Source of the DNA: an uncultured Chlorobiales bacterium
GTDB lineage: Bacteria; Bacteroidota; Chlorobiia; Chlorobiales; Chlorobiaceae
Assembly: GCA_903929135.1 (NCBI GenBank)
Contig: CAIYTH010000004.1
Span: 1 to 56,967, forward strand
DNA length: 56,967 nucleotides
Direction: 5' to 3'
Positions 24,844-34,131 of this stretch are shown here, piece after piece. The position numbers and the translations under genes are program-made. Numbering within the stretch: the first letter of the stretch is position 1; each line of letters starts with the position of its first letter. A model generated the notes under the pieces. It was not told where the DNA came from, made no database searches, and saw only the letters and a list, made by a program, of their open reading frames with translations.

Positions 24844-25224
24844 CTATTTCCTGAATCTTTTCTCCGCTTCCAGCCAGTCGTCATCGTGCTGACCCTCGGT
24901 TCGTCCCCTCTCTTCCCAGCGGAAATAAGCGGCTATCCTGATATGCTCTTCGACCTGTTCGGGCGCGGCAGCTGATTTTTTCTGCTTTCCCGAAGCAGCA
25001 CCCTTTTTTGGCGCTTTCGCTTTGGGTTCGTCAACTGCCTTTGCGGCAGCTGCTTTCCCGGGCTTTTCAGCAGCCTTTCCGGAGGCTTTCATTTCAGGTG
25101 CGGCAATTGCAACGGATTTTGCGGTTTTCTTTGCGGATTTCAGCTCGGCTTCGGTGTACTTCTTCGTTGCCTTCTTTACCGTGCTCTTTTCCGGGACCGG
25201 TTTGTCTGCTGATTTTTTAGGCAT
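24844..25224 (-). CDS. Histone H1-like Lys/Ala-rich protein with C-terminal DUF2934
   Basis: A 126-residue protein. Residues 1-90 are a low-complexity Lys-Ala-Pro tail (KKATKKYTEAELKSAKKTAK and similar), like the C-terminal tail of histone H1. Residues 92-126 form a DUF2934 motif (EHIRIAAYFRWEERGRTEGQ, then DWLEAEKRF). The basic tail should bind DNA or RNA without sequence preference, so a nucleoid role is likely but not proven. Transcribed from the promoter at 25285-25313 and closed by the terminator at 24792-24822. Confidence 0.82.
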   Translation of the reverse strand: MPKKSADKPVPEKSTVKKATKKYTEAELKSAKKTAKSVAIAAPEMKASGKAAEKPGKAAAAKAVDEPKAKAPKKGAASGKQKKSAAAPEQVEEHIRIAAYFRWEERGRTEGQHDDDWLEAEKRFRK

Positions 25225-25284
25225 GGTATCAGGGTCTTCAGGTCTTGATAATTGGAGATGCTGTCACGTTGACTTTCATAAGAC

Positions 25285-25313
25285 AAGATAAGCATTCCCG
25301 GCATATGTGTAAA
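25285..25313 (-). promoter_or_regulatory. Sigma-70 type promoter of the H1-like gene
   Basis: Read on the minus strand: TTTACA (25313-25308), 17 bases, TATCTT (25290-25285). This matches TTGACA/TATAAT at five and four positions with ideal spacing, 61 bases before the ATG at 25224. Confidence 0.5.
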
Positions 25314-25377
25314 GAATATGCAGTGTTTTCACCGTCATTTGACATACGAGAACCGAACGAGGGGCCTTGTGAGCTGA

Positions 25378-26409
25378 TCATTGACGCAGGCGCTTTCTGA
25401 ACATCGCCGGAAAGGAGATGATGGCCAGGATGGTCATCGCCTGGACGATCATGAAGAGCTCTTTCGGCACCATGGTGTTGACCGTGAGGCCACCGTAATC
25501 GAGCCAGCCGAAGAGCAGTGCCGAAAGCAGGATCCCGAGCGGGTGAGCACCTGCGAGGAGCGCTACCGCGATACCCATGAATCCGGCCCCTGAAGTGAGG
25601 CCTGCTTCGAACCAGTGCCTGTAGCCAAGCACGAGGTTCCCGGCTCCGAGTCCCGCAAGTGCTCCGCCCATGGCCATTGTCCCGAGAATCCTGGCGTCGG
25701 TGTCGATGCCGGCGTGCCTGGCCGCCTGCGGGTTCAGACCGGCAGCAATCATGGTATATCCGTATCTCGTCCGATAGAGCAGAAGTGCCGATGCCCCGGA
25801 CATGCCGATGGCGATGATCGTCGACAGGTTTGCCGGGGAGTGCCAGTCAAGTCCGAACAGGCTGTCAAGCCCCGGAAGGAGAGTGCCCGGAACCATGGTC
25901 GGGGTATGAACCGTCGAATGAACCGCGAACAGGTTGGTTAGCAGATAGCCGGTGATGCCCTGTGCGATGAAATTCAGCATGATGGTGGAGATGACTTCGT
26001 TGACGCCGTAACGAACCTTGAGCCAGCCCGCAGAGAGGGCCCAGAGGCTTCCGGCAGCCATGGCTGCAACAAGTGCCGATGAGGTCCCGAGCACCGGGTG
26101 GATGTCGGTTGGCAGGGCTATGCCGCATATCGCGGCAGCGAACGAACCCATGAGCAGCTGGCCCTCAGCGCCGACGTTGAACAACCTGAGCTTGAATGGA
26201 AGTGCCACGGCGAGTCCCGTCAGCACCAGGGTCGTCGACCTGAAGAGCACCTGTCCGAAGCCGTAGCCTGAGCCGAACGTCGATCGGAACATGCGAAGGT
26301 AGACCTCGGCCGGGCTGTTTCCCGTTGCTGCGATGATCACGCTGCCCGCCCCCAGGGCGAACAGCACCGAAAAGAGGGGTATGAAGGGCTGCAGGTTCTT
26401 TCGCGACAT
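25378..26409 (-). CDS. Nucleoside-type ABC transporter permease
   Basis: A 343-residue inner-membrane protein with about eight to nine hydrophobic segments and the landmark of the BMP-type nucleoside/sugar permeases (GANPAEVYLRMFRSTFGSG-like start, then GAEGQLLMGSFAAAICGIAL and the GGALAGLGAGNLVLG loop). It follows its ATPase by 14 bases and lies three genes below bchC. The expected second permease and the periplasmic binding protein are not adjacent, so they are missing or encoded elsewhere. Confidence 0.87.
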   Translation of the reverse strand: MSRKNLQPFIPLFSVLFALGAGSVIIAATGNSPAEVYLRMFRSTFGSGYGFGQVLFRSTTLVLTGLAVALPFKLRLFNVGAEGQLLMGSFAAAICGIALPTDIHPVLGTSSALVAAMAAGSLWALSAGWLKVRYGVNEVISTIMLNFIAQGITGYLLTNLFAVHSTVHTPTMVPGTLLPGLDSLFGLDWHSPANLSTIIAIGMSGASALLLYRTRYGYTMIAAGLNPQAARHAGIDTDARILGTMAMGGALAGLGAGNLVLGYRHWFEAGLTSGAGFMGIAVALLAGAHPLGILLSALLFGWLDYGGLTVNTMVPKELFMIVQAMTILAIISFPAMFRKRLRQ

Positions 26410-26423
26410 GGAACAGCGGAGTT

Positions 26424-27974
26424 TCAGGTGATATGGAGTCCGATCTCTTTTTCGAAGCCCGATTCCTCAAGACGTCCTGAACGAACCTCCTCTTCGGAAA
26501 ATTCACGGCGAATGCCCCCCTCGAACAGGCAGCCGATACGGGTCGACAGGGCGATGATCTCCTCGAGTTCGGAGGAGATCAGAATGATCGCCGTGCCCCT
26601 TTTCCGTGATTCGACGATTCTCCTGTGGATCAGCTCGATCGCTCCGATATCGACGCCGCGCGTCGGTTGTGCGAGTACCAGGAGTTGCATGGCCGGTCGT
26701 TCCATCTCGCGTGCGAGCACGAGCTTCTGCTGGTTACCGCCTGAGAGCGATGCAAGTGAGGGATTCCTTGCTCCGCTGTACCGGATATCGTACTCACCGG
26801 TCAATCGTTCGGCATCGCGGCGGAGCTTTTCCCGGTCGAAACCGATACCCCGGTGGTAGCCGGTTTCGCGGTGACGCCCGAAAAGGAGGTTCTCCTCGAT
26901 GCCGAACTCCTTGACGACTGCGGATTTGAGGCGGTCTTCAGGGATCATCGAAACCCCCATCGATGCGATTTCGGAGGGGTGGAGGCCCAGGATCGGCCGG
27001 CCGGCAAGCTCGATGCTTCCCGAGACTCGTGCATGCCGGTCCCAGGTTCCCCAGAGAAGCGAGAGCAGTTCACTCTGGCCGTTGCCTTCCACTCCGGCGA
27101 TGCCGTAGACTTCACCGGCGCGCACCGCCAGGGTGAGATCCTGCAGGCGCTTCCTTCCGTCTGGCCCGGCATAGTCGAGATGTTTAACGGAGAGCACCGC
27201 TATTCCCGGCTGCTGGGGCGGGTTGTCGATCCTCAGAAGCACCTCGCGTCCGACCATCATCCGTGCGAGCTTCTCTTTAGTGGCGAAGGAGGTCGGCATC
27301 GATCCGACCAGCCGGCCCCTGCGCATGACGCTGACGCTGTCCGAAACGCCAAGCACCTCGTCGAGCTTGTGGGTGATGAGCAGGATCGACCTGCCCTCGG
27401 CCGCAAGGGAGCGCAGCGTTGCGAAAAGCTTTTCGGTCTCGGGTGGCGAGAGGACGGCGGTCGGTTCGTCAAGGATCAGGATTTTCGCCTTTCGGTAGAG
27501 CAGTTTCAGGATCTCGACGCGTTGCTGCTCCCCGACTGACAGGCCGGAGACTCTGGCCCGGGGATCGATGCCGAGTCCGTGACGATGCGACAGTTCAGCG
27601 ATTTCCCTTTCGAGCCGCGTTATCGGCAGGGGAGCGAAGAGCCCTGCCTGTTCGCTGCCGAGGATGATGTTTTCAGCTGCCGTGAGGGTCGGCACAAGCA
27701 TGAAGTGCTGGTGGACCATGCCGATGCCGGCGCGGATCGCCTGACGGGGAGAACTGAACGAAACTGGCCGGCCTTCTATCTCGATCGAACCGGCGTCGGG
27801 CCGGAGAAGGCCGTAGAGGATATTGGAGAGGGTGCTCTTACCGGCGCCGTTCTCGCCGACCACTGCGTGGATCTCACCTTGTGCGATCGACAGGCTGACG
27901 TCGTCGTTGGCCTTGAATGCACCGAATGACTTCGAGACACCCGAGAGTCCTATTGCCGGTTTGCTGGTTCCCAT
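26424..27974 (-). CDS. Nucleoside-type ABC transporter ATPase (two ABC domains)
   Basis: A 516-residue duplicated ATPase. The first domain has Walker A GENGAGKST, signature LSVGEQQRV and Walker B ILILDEPTAVL. The second has the degenerate Walker A GVEGNGQSE typical of RbsA/BMP-type ATPases, then LSGGNQQKL and GVDIGAIELIHR. Substrates of this subfamily include nucleosides and sugars. It begins three bases after bchC ends, so the two are co-transcribed. Confidence 0.9.
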   Translation of the reverse strand: MGTSKPAIGLSGVSKSFGAFKANDDVSLSIAQGEIHAVVGENGAGKSTLSNILYGLLRPDAGSIEIEGRPVSFSSPRQAIRAGIGMVHQHFMLVPTLTAAENIILGSEQAGLFAPLPITRLEREIAELSHRHGLGIDPRARVSGLSVGEQQRVEILKLLYRKAKILILDEPTAVLSPPETEKLFATLRSLAAEGRSILLITHKLDEVLGVSDSVSVMRRGRLVGSMPTSFATKEKLARMMVGREVLLRIDNPPQQPGIAVLSVKHLDYAGPDGRKRLQDLTLAVRAGEVYGIAGVEGNGQSELLSLLWGTWDRHARVSGSIELAGRPILGLHPSEIASMGVSMIPEDRLKSAVVKEFGIEENLLFGRHRETGYHRGIGFDREKLRRDAERLTGEYDIRYSGARNPSLASLSGGNQQKLVLAREMERPAMQLLVLAQPTRGVDIGAIELIHRRIVESRKRGTAIILISSELEEIIALSTRIGCLFEGGIRREFSEEEVRSGRLEESGFEKEIGLHIT

Positions 27975-27977
27975 CAG

Positions 27978-28934
27978 CTAAATCCAGCTGAAAACCGTCT
28001 TGATCGCCTCCTTGCTGTCGAGGGCAATCCTGTACGCGAGCTCGAACTGGTTGACCGGGAAGACGTTGGTGAAGAATTTCCCGGTGTCGATCGCCTCCTC
28101 TGCAAGAAGTGCGGATGCGGTCTCCAGGTGCCGGAGGGTCGTGACGCTCGAGCTGATGATCACCGGTTCCTTGTGCTGGATCAGCCGATAGTCGTAGCCG
28201 AGGAGATCGTAGCTGCCCATGAGGAGCACTTTTGCCCGGGGTTTCATGAGCCTGATGGCCTTTTCGACCATCAGGATGCGCCCGGTAGCTTCAATCACCA
28301 GGTCGTAGCTGTCGTTGAAGTCGCTGGTGAAGTCGACGATGTCGATGGCAATGTTCCGGGAATGCGAAAGCTGGCCCCTCAGCGGAAAGGTTTCGAGGGC
28401 GTCGACGTTCCTGATGTTCCTGAGATGAAGTATCTCCGATACCATCTGCCCGACAGAGCCGAGTCCGAGAAGCAGCACGCGCATCGACGGGTCGAGCTCG
28501 ACCTTTTCGAGTGCGCTGATCACATATGCGACGAGCCCGGTGAGCAGGTCCCTGTGCAGCGGTTCTCGCCTGAGCGGAAGCAGGTTCGAACGGGAGGTCG
28601 GCACCACTTCGGCATGGCAGCCGTAATACGAATCGATCCCTGTCCAGCGATCTCCCTTGAAGGCGTAGACGAAATCCCCCACTTTCAGGTCATCCACCCC
28701 GGGGCCCACCTGCATCACCTGGCCGATGGTCTCGCTTCCCGGCATGACGGGGTACGAGAGCACCTTGTTCGATACGGGTTTGTTGGTCAGGAGAAGGCGG
28801 TCGAGTCCGGGTGTTATGGTGCTGGCGATCGTCCGGACCAGCACGTCACCAGGCTGGTCGGCCAGCCAGGGTACGGACTGGAGCTTGAGTTTGTTTGCCT
28901 TGAGGAGTATGAGTGCCTGTGCTTCTCCCTGCAT
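27978..28934 (-). CDS. bchC: BchC-like 3-hydroxyethyl bacteriochlorophyllide a dehydrogenase
   Basis: Oxidises the 3-(1-hydroxyethyl) group of bacteriochlorophyllide a precursor to acetyl, using NAD+. The 318-residue MDR-type dehydrogenase has STITPGLDRLLLT and YPVMPGSETIGQVMQVGPG, equivalents of the BchC substrate-side stretch, a GLGSVGQMVSEIL cofactor-binding loop and IEATGR. The usual zinc ligands of alcohol dehydrogenases are not evident. The name rests on pattern memory, not alignment; another medium-chain dehydrogenase is the alternative. First gene of the operon with the ABC ATPase and permease. Confidence 0.72.
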   Translation of the reverse strand: MQGEAQALILLKANKLKLQSVPWLADQPGDVLVRTIASTITPGLDRLLLTNKPVSNKVLSYPVMPGSETIGQVMQVGPGVDDLKVGDFVYAFKGDRWTGIDSYYGCHAEVVPTSRSNLLPLRREPLHRDLLTGLVAYVISALEKVELDPSMRVLLLGLGSVGQMVSEILHLRNIRNVDALETFPLRGQLSHSRNIAIDIVDFTSDFNDSYDLVIEATGRILMVEKAIRLMKPRAKVLLMGSYDLLGYDYRLIQHKEPVIISSSVTTLRHLETASALLAEEAIDTGKFFTNVFPVNQFELAYRIALDSKEAIKTVFSWI

Positions 28935-28958
28935 GGTCGGTTACTGTCTTGGATGGTT

Positions 28959-29300
28959 TTACACATTGAGGACTGCTTCGAGGATCCAGGCCACGAAGCT
29001 GATGCAGAGCGAGCCGAGCATGGCCCACCAGAAACTCGACACCGAGAAGCCCTGGACGAAAAAGGCCGACATTTGCAGCATCAGTGCGTTGATGACCAGC
29101 ATGAACAAACCCAGCGTCAGCACGATGAAGGGAATCGAAAAGAAGACGAGTACCGGTTTTATCAGGGTGTTGATCAGGCCGAGCGCCAGCGCGACGATGA
29201 GCGCTGCGCCGAAGTTCCTGATCGATATTCCCGGAAGGATATGGGCGGTCGCATAGACGGCCGTCGCATTGATGAGCCAGGTGATGATCAATCGTATCAT
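28959..29300 (-). CDS. Phage-holin-like (DUF360) small membrane protein
   Basis: A 113-residue protein with four membrane segments (LIITWLINATAVYATAHILP, later LALGLINTLIKPVLVFF, LTLGLFMLVINALMLQM and FWWAMLGSLCISFVAWILEA). It is the common bacterial four-helix family annotated as phage holin family 4 or DUF360, which is usually chromosomal and not a lysis gene. Start at the Met at 29300, preceded by AAGG; the longer frame adds an unlikely extension. Confidence 0.8.
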   Translation of the reverse strand: MIRLIITWLINATAVYATAHILPGISIRNFGAALIVALALGLINTLIKPVLVFFSIPFIVLTLGLFMLVINALMLQMSAFFVQGFSVSSFWWAMLGSLCISFVAWILEAVLNV

Positions 29301-29415
29301 GGTAGCTGCCTTCGTGTTTGTTCTTGCCTGAATGCAATGTAAGACATTTCGGCAAAAAGGAGATACCCCGAGTTCGACGGTTGAGGAGGTGCGGAGTTCG
29401 TTCGCGGTTTGGCGG

Positions 29416-31134
29416 TTACCTGTCGAACGCTGCAGCTGCGAATCTGCCGTTGAAATCGATGACTGCCCAGACGCTTCTTTTCTTGATGTCGACGCCGTAT
29501 GTGCCAAGCGCATAACCTTTTTTCCAGGGGCCGGCGACAAATTTCGGCAGGCCTCCCGAATTTTTCTCCACCGCATTGGTCAAATGCCCCTCATCGTCTG
29601 TTGCCGCAAGGCCGAATCCTCCGTTCCTGACTGTTTCAGGAGCTACCCTCGAAGGATCGTACGTCAGGGAGAGCGTGAACGGATCAGCCTTGCTGCTGCA
29701 GGGATCTCCCATGCCGGTAAGGATCAGGATGTCGCTGGCCAGCCTTGATGCGATTTGATCTTTCAGGGGCGTATTCCCCCTGTCGATCCATCCGGTGTCG
29801 ACCGTCTTGGAGAACGGGCGAGCGGGAGCTCCTGCGGTTTGCCGGCTGCCGTCTGGAGCGTCACCCTGGTTGACTCCGTCAAGGATGCCGGCTGTGGTGC
29901 CTTTGAAGCGATCGTGGACCCTGTTATAGGTTGCTCCCTGGGCTATGAGGAACTCCCTGCCGTTGAGGCTGTAGCTCCAGGTCTCCTTTTTGACGAAATG
30001 CAAGACGGGCGTCACACCCGTATCGGGGCGGCCGACCCCGTTCGGGAATGCACCATCCGACTTCCAGTTGCCGTGGTCGTCCGAATAATAGTCAACCGTG
30101 ACCAATGGTCCGTCGATCGTGTAGATCGAGTAGCCGACGGTGTTTCTTTCCTGGGAGATCGGGGTTTCACGGATCTTCTGGCCGAACCATTTCGGATCGT
30201 CGACGGGCGTCGGGTTGTAGAATTTACTGCTGTTGGATGCGGCAATGATCTCTTCGACTTGCGACTTGCCGTCAGGGCTCGCCACGATCGATCGCTGGTG
30301 GATATGGTCGTGGCCGCAGATGAAGAATCGTGCTCCGTTCTTCTGCATGCTGGCGAAGAACGTGTTCTGCCAGTCGGGATGGGCATTCGCATAGCCGCTG
30401 AACATCGTATCCTGGTGGCCCTCGGCGATCAGCGGCTGGTGTGAAAAGACGAAGACATGTTCGGTATTCCGGGTCGATCTGTCGAGCCTGTTGCTGATCC
30501 ATGGCTGTTGCTCGTTGATGGTGTAGCCATAGGAGTACCCGTTCGCGTTTTTGTCGACTTTGCCGGCAACGGCCCATGGATCGATGATCACGAAACGTGC
30601 GCGATCACCCGGGTCGCCATAGTCGAACGAGTAACTGATTCCGTTCAGTTCAGCGCTTACTTTGACAGGGCTGCTGAAATGGTACCCGATCCTGAAATGG
30701 TGGTTGTCGGTTGAGGTGAATTCACCGGTTCGAGTCTGCGGGTAGTTTGAGCGGAACCCCGGGATGCCGTAGTCATTGTCCCCGGCGTAGGTTTCATGGT
30801 TGCCCCGGAACGGGAAAAAACCGATTCCTGCATCGATGAGCGGCTGTGCGGCCATTGAGCGTACATGTTCTGAAATGTCCCTGCCGTCATTGGAAAGGTC
30901 TCCGACCGCAATGACGAATTTCACACCTTCGCTGATGAACTGGCGGTTGATCTGATCGATGATCGAGACGGGTACGGTGTTCGGGTTGCCACCGGAAGGA
31001 TCGGCAGCGGTCCACTGGGTGTCGCCCATCACCCCGAACTTCCAGGGTTTGGCTGATGCCGTCTCGTTTGCAATGAGCAGGAGCAACCCCAGGAGCGTCG
31101 ACACCCCTTTTTTCAGTGCCTTGATGCTTTTCAT
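29416..31134 (-). CDS. Exported metallophosphoesterase
   Basis: A 572-residue calcineurin-type enzyme with a signal peptide (1-28) starting at MKSIKALKK (31134). Metal-site blocks follow: GVMGDTQW, IAVGDLSNDG, FRGNHE, FSHQP and CGHDHIHQR. These hold a di-metal centre that hydrolyses phosphomono- or diesters in the periplasm or at the surface. The C-terminal 200 residues add a beta-rich domain of unknown role. Downstream of phoU on the same strand, with an 89-base gap, which suits phosphate metabolism. Confidence 0.85.
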   Translation of the reverse strand: MKSIKALKKGVSTLLGLLLLIANETASAKPWKFGVMGDTQWTAADPSGGNPNTVPVSIIDQINRQFISEGVKFVIAVGDLSNDGRDISEHVRSMAAQPLIDAGIGFFPFRGNHETYAGDNDYGIPGFRSNYPQTRTGEFTSTDNHHFRIGYHFSSPVKVSAELNGISYSFDYGDPGDRARFVIIDPWAVAGKVDKNANGYSYGYTINEQQPWISNRLDRSTRNTEHVFVFSHQPLIAEGHQDTMFSGYANAHPDWQNTFFASMQKNGARFFICGHDHIHQRSIVASPDGKSQVEEIIAASNSSKFYNPTPVDDPKWFGQKIRETPISQERNTVGYSIYTIDGPLVTVDYYSDDHGNWKSDGAFPNGVGRPDTGVTPVLHFVKKETWSYSLNGREFLIAQGATYNRVHDRFKGTTAGILDGVNQGDAPDGSRQTAGAPARPFSKTVDTGWIDRGNTPLKDQIASRLASDILILTGMGDPCSSKADPFTLSLTYDPSRVAPETVRNGGFGLAATDDEGHLTNAVEKNSGGLPKFVAGPWKKGYALGTYGVDIKKRSVWAVIDFNGRFAAAAFDR

Positions 31135-31223
31135 GGCCGGATCATCGTTTGGTGTTTTGTTTGCCGGTTCCCCTGACTGTATGCATGCAACCCGATGCAG
31201 GAGATCACGGATTCCGTCAATTC

Positions 31224-31922
31224 TCAATTGGAGCTGAAACTCAACGACCGGGCGGAGGGTTTGAATACGAACGTATCCTCGTGTTTCCCGAGCACTTCGT
31301 TCGATGGAAAACGGGGCGTTCGGGCGATGACGGATGCTTGATCGGCAATGCGCCCCAGATGCCTCGAAATACTCAATGAAGCCAGGAGCTGGTCAGGATT
31401 GATCGTTGTGGCGCGCATCAATGCGGTTGTCGTGTCGATGACTTTCTGAAGCATGGCATGGATCTGTTCATCAAGGGCGTGAACCTGCTCACCGATTGCG
31501 GGATCTTTGGCGGCAAAGGCTGCGACCGCCATTTCAGTCATCGTGATGGTGAGGCCGCCGATCTCCCTGAATTCGAACGACTCGAAGATTTCCGGTCTCA
31601 TGTCGATGATCCGTTCGATGAGATGAAGTGTCATGTCGTTGATGCGTTCCAGTTCCTCTTTGGCTTTCATGATCGAGGCAACGGATCGCAAATCGGTCGC
31701 CGTCGGATGATCCGTGGCGATGAAATTCAGGCATTGCTGCTCAAGGTCGATCTCCTTCAGCGTGATTTCGTGGTCCCTCCGCTTGAACATCCGGATACTG
31801 CTTTCGAGTCCGAATCCGGCGCAGTCGAATGCATGGGACAGCACCTCAAGTATGTCATTGGCCAAATTCACGAGACGCCGAGTCAAATCCTCGAGCCGGT
31901 AAGGTACGATACGTTCTGACAT
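31224..31922 (-). CDS. PhoU family protein
   Basis: A 232-residue helical protein with two PhoU repeats (around 10-100 and 115-205). Visible markers are the conserved E/D-x-x-D positions in RRDHEITLKEIDLEQQC and LERINDMTLHLIERIIDM. PhoU-type proteins set phosphate-uptake signalling through the Pst transporter and its kinase, but no pst genes are seen here. Some members lie with other transporters. Start at the ATG at 31922 rather than 31967. Confidence 0.82.
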   Translation of the reverse strand: MSERIVPYRLEDLTRRLVNLANDILEVLSHAFDCAGFGLESSIRMFKRRDHEITLKEIDLEQQCLNFIATDHPTATDLRSVASIMKAKEELERINDMTLHLIERIIDMRPEIFESFEFREIGGLTITMTEMAVAAFAAKDPAIGEQVHALDEQIHAMLQKVIDTTTALMRATTINPDQLLASLSISRHLGRIADQASVIARTPRFPSNEVLGKHEDTFVFKPSARSLSFSSN

Positions 31923-32154
31923 TGCAGTTGATTTTGATGGTTGGCTTGCTTCTGGAAAATAGAGCAACCGGCGTCAAGTATGTGTTACGGTACTGAAAAT
32001 AAACATGCATGACAGGGGAAAGGGCCGCAGGCCGCGCCATGGTGGGAAATTATGTCAGATCGAGCGGTCCTGCCTACGGCGGAAGTTGTCGCCGATGCCG
32101 GGTTTTCCTTGCATCGCGAAGGTTCCTTCGGTCGTCGTCAGCTTTTTGTCGGGC

Positions 32155-32667
32155 TCAACTCATGAAGAGGTAGGGTTTCCATGCCTCCAGGACCGGCGCG
32201 TAGAGCTCGCGAATCAGCGTGATGTGGCTTGGCCTGGTCGGTTTCTGCAGAAGGGTCATGCCGGCTTCCTGCAGGGTCCTGTCCCCCTTGAAGCTGTTGC
32301 AGGGCCTGCAGGCGGTAATGAGGTTTTCCCAGGTATCTTCACCTCCCCTGGATCTGGGGATCATGTGGTCGATGGTCAGCGGTTCGTCTTTGCGGCCGCA
32401 GTACTGGCATCTGAATCCGTCCCTGCGAAGCAGGTTTTTTCTGTTCAGTGCGGCTGTCCGGTAGCGGAGGTGGACGAAAACGGTCAGTCTGACGACGCTG
32501 GGAAGGGGGTATGTGCTGGAGATGGTCCGGATGAGGTGTTCAGGATGGTTTGCAACGCTTACGGCCTTGCCTCCGAACAGCAGGAGTATCGCATTTTTCG
32601 CATCGCAGATGCTCAGCGGTTCATAGCTGGCATTGAGAACCAGCACTTTCGATTTCCTCAGCGGCAT
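32155..32667 (-). CDS. HNH endonuclease family protein
   Basis: A 170-residue protein with a classic HNH motif and two CxxC pairs: [20 protein letters not shown], then [17 protein letters not shown]. The N-terminal half starts [20 protein letters not shown], the hallmark of stand-alone chromosomal HNH proteins found in many phyla. Probably a metal-dependent DNA nickase or nuclease with unknown biological role. Not obviously linked to phage genes here. Confidence 0.85.
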   Translation of the reverse strand: MPLRKSKVLVLNASYEPLSICDAKNAILLLFGGKAVSVANHPEHLIRTISSTYPLPSVVRLTVFVHLRYRTAALNRKNLLRRDGFRCQYCGRKDEPLTIDHMIPRSRGGEDTWENLITACRPCNSFKGDRTLQEAGMTLLQKPTRPSHITLIRELYAPVLEAWKPYLFMS

Positions 32668-32758
32668 GTGGTATCGGGTTTACATCAGTATAGCACCGAA
32701 AGAGGAAAAAATAGAGGGAGGGATCGACAATTCTTTGTTACTTCAGGCCGGGGCAATT

Positions 32759-34129
32759 CTAAAGATCCATCGCTTCGAGCGCCTCATGCAGGGTTCGGCA
32801 GCCGGAGATGCGTATGGGGAGCTTCGTAATCGCCGGTTTGAGCTCGCGGGTATTGGCCGCGGGAAGTACGATCGATTTGAATCCGAGGTGCACTGCTTCA
32901 CGGATCCGGCGTTCCCCGTCGCTTATGGCTCTCAGTTCGCCTGAAAGGCCGATTTCGCCACAGCAGGCGGCGGTGGGGCTGCATGGGCGGTTCTGGAGCC
33001 CGGAAGCGATGGCTGCGGCCACGGCCAGGTCGGCCGCTGGTTCAACCAGCCTGAGCCCGCCGGCTATCTTGACGAACACGTCCTGTCCCGTCGTCTGGAA
33101 CTGGAGCCTCTTCTCGAGAACGGCAAGGATGATGGCGATGCGTTTCAGGTCGAGTCCGGTGCTGATTCGCTGCGGCATCGAGTAGCCGCTTTTCGAGACC
33201 AGCGCCTGTACTTCGACAAGGAGCGCACGCGATCCCTCGATGCCTGCGAGCACGGCGGTGCCCGGCACATCGGCCGTCCGGTCGGAGATGAAGAACTCCG
33301 ACGGGTTCGACACCTCCTCGAGTCCGCTCTCCTCCATACGGAATACGCCGATTTCATTGGTCGGGCCGAACCGGTTTTTCACCGAACGGACGATCCTGTA
33401 TCGCTGGTACCCTTCACCTTCGAACTGGAGTACGGTGTCGACCATGTGCTCGAGGGCCTTCGGGCCGGCCAGGGCTCCCTCCTTGGTGATGTGGCCGATG
33501 ACGGCGAGGATGAAGTTCTGCTCCTTGGCGGCGCGGATGAGTGCGGCGGCGCACTCCCTGATCTGGGTGATGGTGCCTGCCGAGCTCTGGTATTCAGAAG
33601 AGTAGACGGTCTGGATGGAATCGACGATCACGAGGAAAGGCTGTTCGGAGGAGATCGAATCGAGGATGCGTTCAAGGGAGACTTCGGAGACCATCCGGAG
33701 GTTCGGTGCCTTGATGCCGAGGCGCCTGGCGCGTTCCCGGATCTGGTTCGGCGACTCCTCGCCGGCCACGTAGAGCACCTTCCTGCCGGCAAGCCTCGGG
33801 ACGATCTGGAGCATGAGGGTCGATTTGCCGATGCCCGGCTCGCCGCCGACAAGGATGGCGGAGGCCTCCATGAATCCTCCACCGAGCACACGGTCCAGCT
33901 CGCCGATACCGGTCATGATTCTGTTGAACCCTGCCGGGACGTCGTCGTCGAGGTTCTGAACAGCCGGCGGCGCCCCGGAGGAGCGCTGCTTGCGTGATTT
34001 CGGTTCCTCCCGGTCATCGTGGGTTTCGACAAGGGTGCCCCAGCTCTGGCATTCGAAGCACCTGCCCTGATATTTCAGGGAGACGGCCCCGCAGGAGGAA
34101 CAGACATAGCGAGTCAAGGCTTTGGCCAT
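32759..34129 (-). CDS. radA: DNA repair protein RadA
   Basis: A 456-residue protein. An N-terminal zinc finger (C10, C13, C24, C27) is followed by a RecA-like core with Walker A GGEPGIGKST, the RadA-specific VKNRFGPTNEIGVF motif and a C-terminal Lon-like domain. RadA promotes branch migration in recombination repair. It starts two bases after folD ends on the same strand. The open frame continues beyond 34129, but that part is antisense-like reading over folD. Confidence 0.95.
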   Translation of the reverse strand: MAKALTRYVCSSCGAVSLKYQGRCFECQSWGTLVETHDDREEPKSRKQRSSGAPPAVQNLDDDVPAGFNRIMTGIGELDRVLGGGFMEASAILVGGEPGIGKSTLMLQIVPRLAGRKVLYVAGEESPNQIRERARRLGIKAPNLRMVSEVSLERILDSISSEQPFLVIVDSIQTVYSSEYQSSAGTITQIRECAAALIRAAKEQNFILAVIGHITKEGALAGPKALEHMVDTVLQFEGEGYQRYRIVRSVKNRFGPTNEIGVFRMEESGLEEVSNPSEFFISDRTADVPGTAVLAGIEGSRALLVEVQALVSKSGYSMPQRISTGLDLKRIAIILAVLEKRLQFQTTGQDVFVKIAGGLRLVEPAADLAVAAAIASGLQNRPCSPTAACCGEIGLSGELRAISDGERRIREAVHLGFKSIVLPAANTRELKPAITKLPIRISGCRTLHEALEAMDL

Positions 34130-34131
34130 CT

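Noticed and set aside
28959-29300. Phage holin as evidence of a prophage
   Set aside because: The family is widespread on chromosomes, and no other phage gene is nearby.
32054-32154. 33-codon frame after the HNH gene on the minus strand
   Set aside because: It begins right after a stop and has no start codon except an internal ATG; no domain.
32155-32667. HNH endonuclease as a homing or phage element
   Set aside because: It matches the stand-alone chromosomal type and has no flanking repeats or mobile genes.
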